Source: Glycomyces paridis (lineage in GTDB: Bacteria; Actinomycetota; Actinomycetes; Mycobacteriales; Micromonosporaceae). From it: a DNA stretch of 64,000 bases. The position numbers and the translations under genes are program-made. The notes under the pieces are model-generated. The model ran no database searches. It was not told the origin of the DNA and saw only the letters and a list, made by a program, of their open reading frames with translations. Of the stretch, positions 33,269-42,348 are shown piece by piece. The DNA lies in contig NZ_STGX01000022.1 of the NCBI RefSeq assembly GCF_004912155.1, positions 1 through 64,000 of the forward strand. Direction: 5' to 3'. Positions within the stretch are counted from its first letter, which is position 1. Each line of letters starts with the position of its first letter.

Positions 33269-34564
33269 GTGAACTTCGCTCCCCCGGCGGCCCCCGCGCC
33301 GCCGAAGCGGCGCAAGCCCCTGCTCATCGGGACCATCGCGGTCTCGTGGGCCGTCATCGCGGCCAGCGCCGCGGTCATCGTCCTCAACCTCCCCGGGTCG
33401 CCCGCCGACGCCGACCCGCCGGGCGCGGCGGACGCGACCTCCGGCAGTGAGGAGGCGGCCGACGCGGGCCCGCTGGCCGAACCGCTCGCCGAGCTCGCCC
33501 AGGCGTTCGCCGACGGCGACCGCGACGCGTGGACCGCCGGCTTCGGCGCCGACGAGGCCGAGCGCGCCGGACGCTACTTCGACAACCTCACGGCCCTCGA
33601 CGCCGACCCGCTCGAGCTGCGCGTGGAAGGCGAGGTCACCGAGTCGGGCACCGGCACCCGCAAGAGCTACGGCGCCACGATCGTGATGAGCTTCTGCCTC
33701 CACGCCGCCGACCCGGCCTCCTGCACCCCCACCGAGGTCGACTACTCGGTGACCTGGGAACGCGAAGGCGAGTCGCTCGTCTTGTCGCACTTCATGGACC
33801 TGGAGGAGATCTACCGGCCGCACGCGTGGGAGGTCGCCGACCTGTCGGTGGCCCTGGGCGACCGGGCCGTAGTCGCGGTCGACGCGGACGCCGGGGTCGA
33901 CCCGGCCGACTACCTCGACGCGGCCGAGGAGGCCGCCGCGAACGCCGACGCGTACGCCCTCATCGAACCGATCGACTCCTACCTCATCGTGCTCGCCGAC
34001 GACGACCAGTTCGACACCTGGTACGGCGGGTACGTCAACGACGTGTCGCTCGGCTCGGCGGTCTCGACGGCCGCCGACGCCGACACCGCCGGGCCGATCC
34101 ACGTGATGATGCCCTTCGAACGGCTCGACGACGAGAGCTTCGCCCACACCGCCCGCCACGAGCTCGGCCACGCCGCGACCCTCCAGGGCGCGCCGCTGCG
34201 CAACGAGCTCGACGAGAGCACCTGGTGGATGGTCGAGGGCGTCGCCGAGTACATCGCCAACGGCGACACCATGCCCGCCGACCGCGTCGCGGACACCGCG
34301 GCGCTCGTGGACTCGGGCGGGTGCGCCGACGGGATCGAACCGATGGGCGAGGGCGACTCCGCGTCGACCTCCTCGGGCAAGTACGGCTGCTCCTACCTGG
34401 CGGTACGGTACGCGGTCGACGAGTACGGCCTGGAGGCGTTCATGGACTGGTTCGCCGCCGCCGTCCACGAAGGAGCCGGCACCACCGCTGCGTCGGAAGC
34501 GCTCGGCGAGGACCACGAGGCGGTCATGGAGGCGATCGGCGCGTACGTCCAAGAGTCGGTCTGA
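33269..34564 (+). CDS. Membrane-anchored HExxH metallopeptidase-like protein
   Basis: 431 residues. A proline-rich N-terminus precedes one membrane helix (about 19-42) and an extracytoplasmic part ending in a gluzincin-like peptidase domain: HELGH at 297-301 and a downstream Glu323 in WWMVEGVAEY as the third zinc ligand. Two Cys pairs may form disulfides. The substrate is unknown. GTG 33269 has AGGAG eight bases upstream, better than the GTG 24 bases earlier. Same transcription unit as the proline-rich protein; a hairpin follows. Confidence 0.83.
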   Translation: MNFAPPAAPAPPKRRKPLLIGTIAVSWAVIAASAAVIVLNLPGSPADADPPGAADATSGSEEAADAGPLAEPLAELAQAFADGDRDAWTAGFGADEAERAGRYFDNLTALDADPLELRVEGEVTESGTGTRKSYGATIVMSFCLHAADPASCTPTEVDYSVTWEREGESLVLSHFMDLEEIYRPHAWEVADLSVALGDRAVVAVDADAGVDPADYLDAAEEAAANADAYALIEPIDSYLIVLADDDQFDTWYGGYVNDVSLGSAVSTAADADTAGPIHVMMPFERLDDESFAHTARHELGHAATLQGAPLRNELDESTWWMVEGVAEYIANGDTMPADRVADTAALVDSGGCADGIEPMGEGDSASTSSGKYGCSYLAVRYAVDEYGLEAFMDWFAAAVHEGAGTTAASEALGEDHEAVMEAIGAYVQESV

Positions 34565-34568
34565 CCGC

Positions 34569-34595
34569 GGCGCGGGGCGCATCGCGCCCCGCGCC
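34569..34595 (+). terminator. Terminator after the metallopeptidase gene
   Basis: GGCGCGGGGCGC pairs perfectly with GCGCCCCGCGCC over an ATC loop, five bases after the stop. Confidence 0.75.
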
Positions 34596-34683
34596 CGGTT
34601 CGGGCCCGCGGGCGCCGCGTGCTCGGTAGATTGCGGGCAGTGCACGTCGGGGGTGCACCGGCAGGCGATCGGGGGCGGCGGGG

Positions 34684-36027
34684 ATGGGCGGGGCGTTCGA
34701 CCGGTTGCAGCGCTTCGCCGACCGGGTGTCCAAGCGCAGGCTCGACCATCTGGAGCCGCCCGGGTCGATGGGCCCGCCGCCGCCGTCGTGGGAGCTCATC
34801 GGATTCCTGCGCGACCTGGGCGTCTCGCTGAGCGGCTCGGGCGCGGCGACCGGCAGGATCGTGGCGACGCTCCACTCCCTGACCGCGGCCTACAACGCCG
34901 AGGGCGTGGACTTCTTCATCTTCCCGACCGGCGTGTTCGTGCGCATCGCCGACGAGGACGGGTCGCTGCGCACCGACTTCGCGGCCACGCCGAGCGACCC
35001 GCTGCGGCTGTACCAGGTCGACGCGCTCTACCGGCTCATCAAGGACGTCGCGGCCACGAGGATGGCCCCCGCCGAGGGCCGCAGGCGCCTGGAGGCGATC
35101 CTGCGCGAGCGCCCGCAGCACGGCGTGTGGACGACCGTGGCGGGCGCCCTGCTCCTGTCGCTGGGCCTGGGCCTGACCCGCAACCCGCCGTGGGAGGCGC
35201 TGGCCGGGTACGCGCTGCTCGGTGCCGTCAACGGCGTGCTCCAGGCCGTGGCCTACCGGTTCAGGGTGCTCTCGCTGGCGCTGCCGGTGGTCGCCGGGGC
35301 ACTGTCGACGGTGATCGCCTTCAGCCTGCCGAACGCGATGACCGGCGGCGACCCGGTCGCACTGCTCATCCCCTCGCTCATCGTGTTCCTGCCGGGGGCG
35401 GCGCTGACGATCGGCACGATCGAACTCGCGACCGGGTCCATGGTCGCGGGCGCGGCGCGGCTGATGTACGCGTTCAACCTGCTGTTCCTGCTCGCGTTCG
35501 GCATCCTCGTGGGCACCGAGATGGTCGACGTGACCTACGGCGGCCACGCCGACGCCCCGCTCGGCGCCTGGGCGGCGTGGGCGGGCGTCGCGATCGTCGG
35601 CTGCGGGTACGCGCTCAACCAGCACGCGCCCGCGCGGACGCTCGGCTGGGTCCTGGTCGTGCTCTACGGCGTGTGGATCGCGCTCAACCTCGGCCAGAGC
35701 CTCGGCTCGGCGCTCATGGGCGCGTTCCTGGCCGGACTCGTGCTGACCCCGCTGTCGAACCTGGCCCAGGCCCGCCCGAGCGGGCCCCCGGCGCAGGTGA
35801 CGTTCCTGCCCGCGTTCTGGCTCATCGTGCCCGGCGTCCTCGGCCTCACCGGCGTCTCCGAGCTCATCGTGGGCGACACGACGGTCTCCAGCGGCATCGC
35901 CGACCTGGTGACGGCCCTGCTCACCGTCGTCGCGATCGCCCTGGGCATCCTCGTGGGCTCGGGGTTCACCAGGGGGAGCGACGCGCTCTCCCCCGCCAGC
36001 GCACTGCCCGCCCGCGCCAAGGAGTGA
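34684..36027 (+). CDS. ThrE-type threonine/serine exporter family protein
   Basis: 447 residues. The N-terminal soluble part (about 35-145) matches the DUF1212/ThrE opening: FLRDLGVSLSGSGAATGRI and the FFIFPTGVFV strand. About ten membrane helices follow (150-435), including the DUF3815-like second half. Corynebacterial ThrE exports threonine and serine; substrate here is inferred from family only. ATG 34684 precedes the domain. It is followed 43 bases later by a small membrane protein gene on the same strand. Confidence 0.85.
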   Translation: MGGAFDRLQRFADRVSKRRLDHLEPPGSMGPPPPSWELIGFLRDLGVSLSGSGAATGRIVATLHSLTAAYNAEGVDFFIFPTGVFVRIADEDGSLRTDFAATPSDPLRLYQVDALYRLIKDVAATRMAPAEGRRRLEAILRERPQHGVWTTVAGALLLSLGLGLTRNPPWEALAGYALLGAVNGVLQAVAYRFRVLSLALPVVAGALSTVIAFSLPNAMTGGDPVALLIPSLIVFLPGAALTIGTIELATGSMVAGAARLMYAFNLLFLLAFGILVGTEMVDVTYGGHADAPLGAWAAWAGVAIVGCGYALNQHAPARTLGWVLVVLYGVWIALNLGQSLGSALMGAFLAGLVLTPLSNLAQARPSGPPAQVTFLPAFWLIVPGVLGLTGVSELIVGDTTVSSGIADLVTALLTVVAIALGILVGSGFTRGSDALSPASALPARAKE

Positions 36028-36070
36028 TGGCGGGCGCGGCCTACCGTGGAGGCGAGGACGGGAGGGCGCG

Positions 36071-36586
36071 ATGGCGGACCGGTCGGTGGCGACCGTGCGG
36101 CACATGATCGAGGAACGGCTCCTGTACCTACTCGTGTGGGCGCGGCTGACGCAGCGGTTCACGGTCACGGCGGTGCCGTACCGGCGCCCGGCCGAGGGCA
36201 GCGCGATCGTGGACTTCCGGTGCGAGGAGTGCGACGCGGAGCTGATGCTCGAGGTCAAGAGCGCGGTGCTGCTTCGCAAGGTGCAGCGGCGGCGGCTGTG
36301 GACGGCGGTCGTCGCGTTCGGCGCGGGAGTGGCGGCGGGGGTCGCGGCCGTGCTCGCCGAGTCCGCGGGACTGGTCCTGCCGCTGTCAACTGCGGCGGGC
36401 AAGTGGACGCTCGCGGCGATCGTGCTGTGCCCGGTCGTAGGCGCTTTCGCGGCCTACGGCTGGTGGCACGAGAGCGGCGTGGAACTCCATGCGGTGGAGC
36501 AGGACGTCGCGCAGGACCGCGCCGGTCCGCACACGCTCATGGACCCGGCGGTGGGGTTCGCGGAGCGGTGGCACCGGTCGCGGTGA
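36071..36586 (+). CDS. Small two-helix membrane protein, unknown
   Basis: 171 residues. The N-terminal domain contains a CEEC pair (DFRCEECDAEL), possibly a metal or redox motif, then two membrane helices (about 78-97 and 112-133) and a short tail with WWHESG. Family not recognised. ATG 36071 follows GGAGGG. It is downstream of the ThrE-type gene and possibly in its operon, and ends three bases before the convergent Hsp70-like gene stop. Confidence 0.65.
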   Translation: MADRSVATVRHMIEERLLYLLVWARLTQRFTVTAVPYRRPAEGSAIVDFRCEECDAELMLEVKSAVLLRKVQRRRLWTAVVAFGAGVAAGVAAVLAESAGLVLPLSTAAGKWTLAAIVLCPVVGAFAAYGWWHESGVELHAVEQDVAQDRAGPHTLMDPAVGFAERWHRSR

Positions 36587-36589
36587 GGC

Positions 36590-38545
36590 TCAGAGCGCCT
36601 CGTAGCAGACGACGCCGGAGTACCTGCCGTCCCAGTCGAACCCCCACGGGTAGTAGTCGGAGTCGGGGCAGCCGTCGAGGCGAGCCCTGACCTCGTCGAG
36701 CGTCAGTTCCAGGGGCGGGCCGATCGTCTCGGCGTGCGTGACCTGGTAGAGGGCGCCCGCGGCGTCGCAGGGGACGCTCGTGGGGTCAGGGTCGTCGTCG
36801 ATGCAGTCGCCGACGTCGGGGACCTTGGGGTAGCGGCCGTCCTCGTCGGCCTTGTTGACGGCCTGGAGGCAGAAGAACTGCTTGGTCGTGGTGGTGTCGG
36901 TGTTGTAGACGAAGTTGTAGTCGGCCCAGATCTCGCCGGGGATGTAGTACCGCACCAGGTTCCCGCAGACGGCCTCGGCGTCGGCGTAGTCCGCGAGCTC
37001 GCCGTCCTCGACGGCCATCGGGTTCAGGTCGACTTTGACGACGCTCCAGAACGCCTCGGGCTCGTCGCAGTCGACGGTCCATTGATCGGCGTCGAGGTCC
37101 ATGTCCTCGTACATGCAGTCGCCGACGGCGACGAAGTTCTTCGTGTACTCCCCGTCGACGGGAGCGGTGCCGGTACCGGCCTCGGCTTCGGTGGCGCTGG
37201 CGCTCGGGTCGGGGGCGGCGGAGAAGTCGCCGGTCTCGGCGCCGCCGAGGCCGAGTTCGGGGCCGAAGCCTACGGCGGTCATCGCGGCCGCCAGGAGAAC
37301 CGTCGCGGCGATGACGCCGGCGGTCGCCGCGCGGGTGCCGCGGACGGGCGGGGGCGGCGGGACGGGAACGGGCACGGTGGGTGCGGAGGCGGTCGGCGGT
37401 GCGGAGGAGACCGGCGGCGCGGTCTGGGGCGGCAGGCCGGGGCTGGGCACCGCCGGGGGCGAGGAGAGCTGGTCCTGGGTGAGGAGGCCGCCTTCGGAGA
37501 CGGCGAGTTCGGGCTGCTCGATCGCGGAGGGCGCTATGCCGAGTTCGCGGTGGAGCATGGTGGCGGCCAGGGGCGTCCGGCTGGCGGCGCCGACGAGGAA
37601 GAGGCCGGTGACCTGGTCGGGGGCGAGCCCGGATTCGCGGATGACGCCCTGGGTGATGCGGACGGTGCGCCGCAGCAGCGGTTCGGCGACGCGTTCGAGT
37701 TCGTCGCGGGTGAGGTGGACGTCCTGTTCGAGCAGGGGGAGGGTGAGGTCGGTGGCGGTGACGCGGGAGAGGCGCTCCTTGGCGAGGCGGACCTCTTCGA
37801 GGAGGGCGGCGCGGCTGCGGCGGTCGGCGGGGGTCTCGGGGGCGCTCAGGCGGGTCCAGAGGGGGTCGTCGGGGCTGACGGTCGCGGCGAGGCGGTCGAA
37901 CAGGGCCTGGTCGAAGTCGAGGCCGCCGAGGTCGTCGGCGCCGTCGACGGCGAGGACGTCGAAACCGGAGGCGGTGCGGCGCAGGACGGTGGCGTCGAAG
38001 GTGCCGCCGCCGAGGTCGTAGACGACGACGCCGGAGCCCACGGCGATCTCGGCGCCGAGGGACTCGGCGAAGTAGCTGGCGGCGGCGACCGGTTCGGGCA
38101 CGATCGCGACGGCGCCGAGCCCGGCGGCCACGGCCGCGTCGGCGATGACGTGGCGGCGGGTCGGGCCCCACGCGGCCGGGACGGTGACGGTGACCGAGCC
38201 GAAGCCGCCGACGGTGCGGCGGCACTCTACGGCCACGCGGGCGAGGACGGCGGCGATGAGACTGGTGACCGACAACTCCCGGTCGCCGAGGAGGACCACG
38301 CCGTCGTCGATGCGGCGCTTGGGGTTCGGTTCGAGCAGGTCGGGGCGGCGGCGGCCGTGGTGGACGGCGTCGGCGCCGGTGAGCGGGCCGCCCTTGTCGT
38401 CGACGCAGACCGCGGAGGGCAGTTGCGGCGAGCCGTCGAAGAGCTGCTGGTGGACGCGCCCGTCCGGGCGGCGGAGGGTGGCGACGGTGTGCGAGGTGCC
38501 GAAATCCACGCTGACGGACGCGGATCGGGGGAGAAAGCGCGACAT
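36590..38545 (-). CDS. Hsp70-like ATPase fused to a membrane anchor and external VGDC repeats
   Basis: 651 residues. Residues 1 to about 365 form an Hsp70/actin nucleotide-binding fold: VDFGTSHT (14-20), YDLGGGTFD (about 175-183) and LVGAASRTP. The Hsp70 substrate-binding domain is absent; a Pro-rich linker (about 365-405), one membrane helix (about 409-432) and an exterior domain (433-651) with two VGDC motifs (about 473 and 575) and further cysteines follow. It may couple cytoplasmic ATP binding to an envelope function. ATG 38545 matches the NBD opening; an AAGG sits almost against it, so translation may be leaderless-like. Confidence 0.85.
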   Translation of the reverse strand: MSRFLPRSASVSVDFGTSHTVATLRRPDGRVHQQLFDGSPQLPSAVCVDDKGGPLTGADAVHHGRRRPDLLEPNPKRRIDDGVVLLGDRELSVTSLIAAVLARVAVECRRTVGGFGSVTVTVPAAWGPTRRHVIADAAVAAGLGAVAIVPEPVAAASYFAESLGAEIAVGSGVVVYDLGGGTFDATVLRRTASGFDVLAVDGADDLGGLDFDQALFDRLAATVSPDDPLWTRLSAPETPADRRSRAALLEEVRLAKERLSRVTATDLTLPLLEQDVHLTRDELERVAEPLLRRTVRITQGVIRESGLAPDQVTGLFLVGAASRTPLAATMLHRELGIAPSAIEQPELAVSEGGLLTQDQLSSPPAVPSPGLPPQTAPPVSSAPPTASAPTVPVPVPPPPPVRGTRAATAGVIAATVLLAAAMTAVGFGPELGLGGAETGDFSAAPDPSASATEAEAGTGTAPVDGEYTKNFVAVGDCMYEDMDLDADQWTVDCDEPEAFWSVVKVDLNPMAVEDGELADYADAEAVCGNLVRYYIPGEIWADYNFVYNTDTTTTKQFFCLQAVNKADEDGRYPKVPDVGDCIDDDPDPTSVPCDAAGALYQVTHAETIGPPLELTLDEVRARLDGCPDSDYYPWGFDWDGRYSGVVCYEAL

Positions 38546-38769
38546 ACCTTCCAATCTAGCGAACGCTTCCCAAAAACGCCGGTACCGATTCGGGCCGAAC
38601 ACCCTCGTACGCACACGGATGCACGCGGACCGACAGCGTCCGTCATGAAAAAGCACGGATTGTTCGCAGTTTCGGCGTCGAATGCGTTTGTCGAACCGCC
38701 GCGGCCGGTGCAAGCTGGTCCGGGGCGCGCTGCGGCGGCCCCTGCCGCCCACCGTTCGATTGGACCGCC

Positions 38770-39975
38770 GTGACCGACTCCGCCCTGCGCGCCCGCACCG
38801 ACCCAGCCCTGGCGCACTGGCGCAACGCCGTGTTCGCCGTCTTCGCGCTCTCGGGCTTCGTGTTCGCCAACTGGGCCGCCCGGGTCCCCAACATCCGCGA
38901 CATCCTCGGCGCCTCGACCCAGGAGATGGGCGTGCTCATCCTCGGGCTCGCGGCGGGCGCCTTCTTCGGGCTCCTGGCGGCCAGCCACATCATCGCCCAC
39001 ATCGGGGCGACCAGGGCGATCCGCTGGTTCCTCGCGACGGCCGCGGTCGGCCTGCTCGCCGCGGGCCTCATCGCCGGGCTCGTGCCGCACTACTGGCTGC
39101 TGTTCGCGGCCCTCATGGTGCTCGGCGCGGGCAACTCGATCCTCGACGTGGCGATGAACCTCTCCGGTGCGGCCAACGAGCGGCGCATCGGCAAGACCCT
39201 CATGCCGATGTTCCACGCGGGCTTCAGCGTCGGCACCATCTTCGGGGCCGGGATCGGCGCGCTCACCGAGCAGCTCGGCGTGCCGGTCGGCGCGCACCTG
39301 GGCGTCACCGGCGCCGTGGTGGCCGTCGCGGCGCTGTACGTGGTGCGCTTCCTCCAGCCGGCCGAGGAGCCCGCCGCCGAGGGCGCCGGGGCGACCGGGG
39401 GCTGGCGCACCCGCCTGGCCTCGTGGACGGACCCGCGCATCCTCGTCATCGGCCTCATCATCCTCGGCATGGGCTTCGCCGAGGGCACCGCGAACGACTG
39501 GCTCGGCCTGGCGATGGTCGACGGCTACGGCCTGACCAACCCCGGCGGCGCGGCCGTGTTCGCCGTGTTCGTCACCGCCATGACGGCCGGGCGGCTGGTC
39601 GGGGGGAAGTTCCTCGACCGGTTCGGGCGCGTGCCGGTCCTGGCCGGGTCGGCGTTCCTCGCGTTCGCGGGCCTGCTGCTGGTGATCCTGGGCCCGACCA
39701 CGCCGTTCGCGATCGCCGGGACCGTCCTGTGGGGTGTGGGCGCCTCGCTGGGCTTCCCGGTGGGCATGTCGGCCGCCGCCGACGACCCGGTCAAGGCCAC
39801 CGCGAACGTCGCGGCCGTCGCCACCATCGGGTACACCGCGTTCCTCATCGGGCCGCCGCTCATCGGCCTCCTCGGCGACGAGGTGGGCCTGCGCAGCGCG
39901 TTCTACGTCGTGCTGGTCCTGGTCGCGGTGGCACTGCTGGCCTCCCCCGCGGCCCGCAAGCCCAAGGGGCTCTAA
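38770..39975 (+). CDS. MFS transporter
   Basis: 401 residues, about twelve helices, no cleavable signal. FANWAARVPNIRDILG in the first helix and GTANDWLGLAMVDGYGL in the seventh are typical of the YbjJ/FucP-like MFS branch seen in actinobacteria; the substrate (often sugar or drug) is unknown. GTG 38770 is used. It ends in a strong bidirectional terminator shared with the next, convergent transporter. Confidence 0.85.
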   Translation: MTDSALRARTDPALAHWRNAVFAVFALSGFVFANWAARVPNIRDILGASTQEMGVLILGLAAGAFFGLLAASHIIAHIGATRAIRWFLATAAVGLLAAGLIAGLVPHYWLLFAALMVLGAGNSILDVAMNLSGAANERRIGKTLMPMFHAGFSVGTIFGAGIGALTEQLGVPVGAHLGVTGAVVAVAALYVVRFLQPAEEPAAEGAGATGGWRTRLASWTDPRILVIGLIILGMGFAEGTANDWLGLAMVDGYGLTNPGGAAVFAVFVTAMTAGRLVGGKFLDRFGRVPVLAGSAFLAFAGLLLVILGPTTPFAIAGTVLWGVGASLGFPVGMSAAADDPVKATANVAAVATIGYTAFLIGPPLIGLLGDEVGLRSAFYVVLVLVAVALLASPAARKPKGL

Positions 39976-39980
39976 GACAC

Positions 39981-40020
39981 ACGCGAAAGGGGCCGCAGTG
40001 ACCTGCGGCCCCTTTCGCGT
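39981..40020. terminator. Bidirectional terminator, 18-bp perfect stem
   Basis: ACGCGAAAGGGGCCGCAG pairs exactly with its complement around TGAC. It lies between the convergent stops at 39975 and 40025, and runs of A and T (AAA/TTT) occur inside the stem. Confidence 0.9.
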
Positions 40021-40024
40021 CCCG

Positions 40025-41422
40025 TCAGGCGGCCTTCGCCTTCCGCAGCGTCACCGCGGCCAGGACCGCCGCGCCGAGGGCGATGAGCGCCGCGGCGAGG
40101 AACGCGGCCGAGAAGCCCTCAGTGAGCCGCACCGGGTCGCCGACTTCACCGGCCCCGTTGGCGACCGCCAGCGCGGTGACCGCGGCGAGGCCGAGGGCCG
40201 AGCCGATCTGGTAGCCGGTGTTGACGATGCCCGAGGCCAGGCCGCCCTCCTCGGGGCGGGCGGAGGCGATCGCGGTCTGGAGCGAGGGCACGAACGCGAG
40301 CGCCATGCCGAGCGCGGCCAGGAGCGAGGCGGGCAGCACGTCGGCGGCGAAGGTGCCGTCGGGGTGGGCCAGCGAAAGCCAGTACAGACCCGCGGCGAGT
40401 GCGACCAGGCCGGACACGATGAGCGCCTTCGCGCCGAACCTGGCGGCCAGGCGGGGTGCGAGCGCGGTCATGGCGACCATGATGAGCGCGGTCATCGGCA
40501 GCAGGGCCGCGCCCGAGGGGAAGGCCGAGTAGTCCAGGACCTGCTGGAGGTAGAGGTTGAGGAAGAACCACATCGGGACCCAGGCGGCGCCGAGCAGGAG
40601 CTGGGCGAGGTTGGCGGCGCCGAGGTTCGGGGCGCGGAAGACCGACAACGGCATGAGCGGTTCGCGGCGGCGGGCCTGGAGGGCGAGGAAGCCGGTCAGG
40701 AGGGCCGCGGCGGCCGCGAGGACGCCCCAGGTGGCGGGATCGCCCCAGCCGATCTCGGGGGCGCGGACGATCGCGAAGACCGCGGCGGCGAGGCCGATCG
40801 TGGCGGTGAGGGCGCCGAGGACGTCGATCGAGCCGCGCCGGGCGCCGCCGGCGGGCAGCAGCGCGGGGGCGGCGGCCAGGGCGAGGGCGGCGACGGGGAG
40901 GTTGATGTAGAAGACCCAGGGCCAGGAGGCGTACTCGGTGATGAGGCCGCCGAGGAAGACGCCGGCGGTGCCGCCCGCGGGGGCCGCGGCGCCGTAGAAC
41001 GCGAAGGCCTTCGGGAGGGCCTTCGGGTCGGCGCCGAAGACCGTCATGAGGAGGGTCAGGGCCGAGGGGGCGATGAGGGCGGCGCCGGCGCCTTGGACGC
41101 CGCGGCCGACCAGTTCGGTGGCGACGTCGTTCGCGATCCCGGCCGTGAGCGACCCGGCGGCGAGGACGATCCAGCCGAGGGCGAAGACGCGGCGGGCGCC
41201 GAGGAGGTCGGAGAGCCTGCCGCCCAGCAGGAGGAGGCCGCCGAAGACGACGACGTAGGCGTTGAAGACCCAGGAGAGGTTCTCCTGGGTGAAGCCCAGC
41301 TCGTCCTGCATCTGCGGGAGGGCGACGCCGATGATCGAGGTGTCCATGATGACGACGAACTGGGCGAGGGCGATGAGCGCCAGGGCGACCCAGCGCCGCG
41401 GTGATGCCGACTGCTGCGACAT
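40025..41422 (-). CDS. MFS transporter (DHA2) under CsoR-like operators
   Basis: 465 residues, fourteen helices. VIMDTSIIGVALPQMQDELG at the start and LSWVFNAYVVVFGGLLLLGGRLSDLLGARRVF are DHA2 signatures. Exports drugs or small molecules in characterised relatives. ATG 41422 has AGGAG seven bases upstream, which directly abuts the operator 41435-41451, so a bound repressor would cover the ribosome-binding-site side of the promoter. A second similar site lies at 41524-41540. This makes a metal- or aldehyde-responsive role possible, an inference. Confidence 0.87.
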   Translation of the reverse strand: MSQQSASPRRWVALALIALAQFVVIMDTSIIGVALPQMQDELGFTQENLSWVFNAYVVVFGGLLLLGGRLSDLLGARRVFALGWIVLAAGSLTAGIANDVATELVGRGVQGAGAALIAPSALTLLMTVFGADPKALPKAFAFYGAAAPAGGTAGVFLGGLITEYASWPWVFYINLPVAALALAAAPALLPAGGARRGSIDVLGALTATIGLAAAVFAIVRAPEIGWGDPATWGVLAAAAALLTGFLALQARRREPLMPLSVFRAPNLGAANLAQLLLGAAWVPMWFFLNLYLQQVLDYSAFPSGAALLPMTALIMVAMTALAPRLAARFGAKALIVSGLVALAAGLYWLSLAHPDGTFAADVLPASLLAALGMALAFVPSLQTAIASARPEEGGLASGIVNTGYQIGSALGLAAVTALAVANGAGEVGDPVRLTEGFSAAFLAAALIALGAAVLAAVTLRKAKAA

Positions 41423-41434
41423 GACACTGCTCCT

Positions 41435-41451
41435 ATACCGGTAGGGGGTAT
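41435..41451 (-). promoter_or_regulatory. CsoR/RcnR-type operator candidate
   Basis: ATACCGGTAGGGGGTAT, complement ATACCCCCTACCGGTAT. Shares all but two positions with the sites at 10332 and 31288, and lies 12 bases before the DHA2 start. Confidence 0.68.
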
Positions 41452-41523
41452 GCCTTGGTGGCACTACTCCGTTGGGGGGCGGGAACTCCGGAGGCCGGTG
41501 ATCCGCGCTGGAGTAGTTCTAAC

Positions 41524-41540
41524 ATACCCCCCTGGGGTAT
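41524..41540. promoter_or_regulatory. Second CsoR/RcnR-type operator candidate upstream of the DHA2 gene
   Basis: ATACCCCCCTGGGGTAT, 17 bp, with the same ATACCCCC/GGTAT framework as the other three sites. It lies in the gap between the DHA2 gene and the GNAT gene. Confidence 0.55.
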
Positions 41541-41661
41541 ACAAAGAATGGTGTCGCACATCGCTTCCGGGCTGCGCGAGTAAGCCCGTGCGGGTCAAAC
41601 CGCGCGGGCCAGACCGAGCAGGCCGGACCGTGCGACCGGAGGGAGTGCGACCGTTGTGGAC

Positions 41662-42180
41662 TCAGCCCATCTCGTCGAAGGGCGGCGAGTAGGCGTAGGC
41701 GCCGCACAGATCCTCGCGCCAGGCGGCGAGCGTGCGGATCTGGAAGTAGTCGCCCCAGGTGGGGTCGGTGGCCTGGACGCCGTGGGCGCTCGCCGGGACG
41801 AAGCCGAAGCGGCCGTAGTAGGCGGGGTCGCCGAGGAGGAGGACGGCGGGCTCGTTCGCGGCGTCGGCGGCGCCGAGCGCGGCGTGCATGAGCGCCGAGC
41901 CGATGCCCTTGCCGTGCAGGGCGGGCGCGACGCCGATGGGGCCGAGGCCGAGCGCCCGCTCCCCCGCCAGACGCCCGTAGGTGGAGACCACGTGCCCGGC
42001 GACCTCGCCGTCCACTTCGGCCACGAGGGAGAAGCGGGGGTCCCAGTCCGCGGTGGCGCGCAGGGCGTCAACGAGGTCGGCCTCCTTGCCGGAGGCGTGC
42101 GGTGCGGTGGCGAAGGCGGCGTCCTGGAGGGCGTGGACGGCGGCGTGGTCGCGCGCAGTCTCGCGTCGGATGAGCGTCAT
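41662..42180 (-). CDS. GNAT N-acetyltransferase
   Basis: 172 residues. MTLIRRETARDHAAVHAL begins the fold and LGPIGVAPALHGKGIGSALMHAAL (about 84-107) contains the acetyl-CoA pyrophosphate loop HGKGIG. DPAYYGRFGFVPAS is the conserved GNAT beta4-alpha4 segment. This resembles the YhbS-like predicted N-acetyltransferases; substrate unknown. ATG 42180 has no clear ribosome-binding site. Divergent from the cellulose-binding protein gene. Confidence 0.88.
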   Translation of the reverse strand: MTLIRRETARDHAAVHALQDAAFATAPHASGKEADLVDALRATADWDPRFSLVAEVDGEVAGHVVSTYGRLAGERALGLGPIGVAPALHGKGIGSALMHAALGAADAANEPAVLLLGDPAYYGRFGFVPASAHGVQATDPTWGDYFQIRTLAAWREDLCGAYAYSPPFDEMG

Positions 42181-42348
42181 CGCCAGAGTATCGCGGGCGG
42201 CGGGCGGTGCGGCAATCGATTTGGGCGAGTGCGTTCCGCGTTGCGGGACGGCGCGCGCGGCGGGCGGACGATCGGGATTATATTCATAATAGTCAATATT
42301 CAGGCCCGAGTTCGACGCCGCGTTCGCGAGAGCGTGCGTCGCAGATTA

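Noticed and set aside
36590-38752. Longer Hsp70-like start at 38752
   Set aside because: The extra 69 residues are Arg-rich and unlike any Hsp70 opening; ATG 38545 gives the normal VDFGTSHT start.
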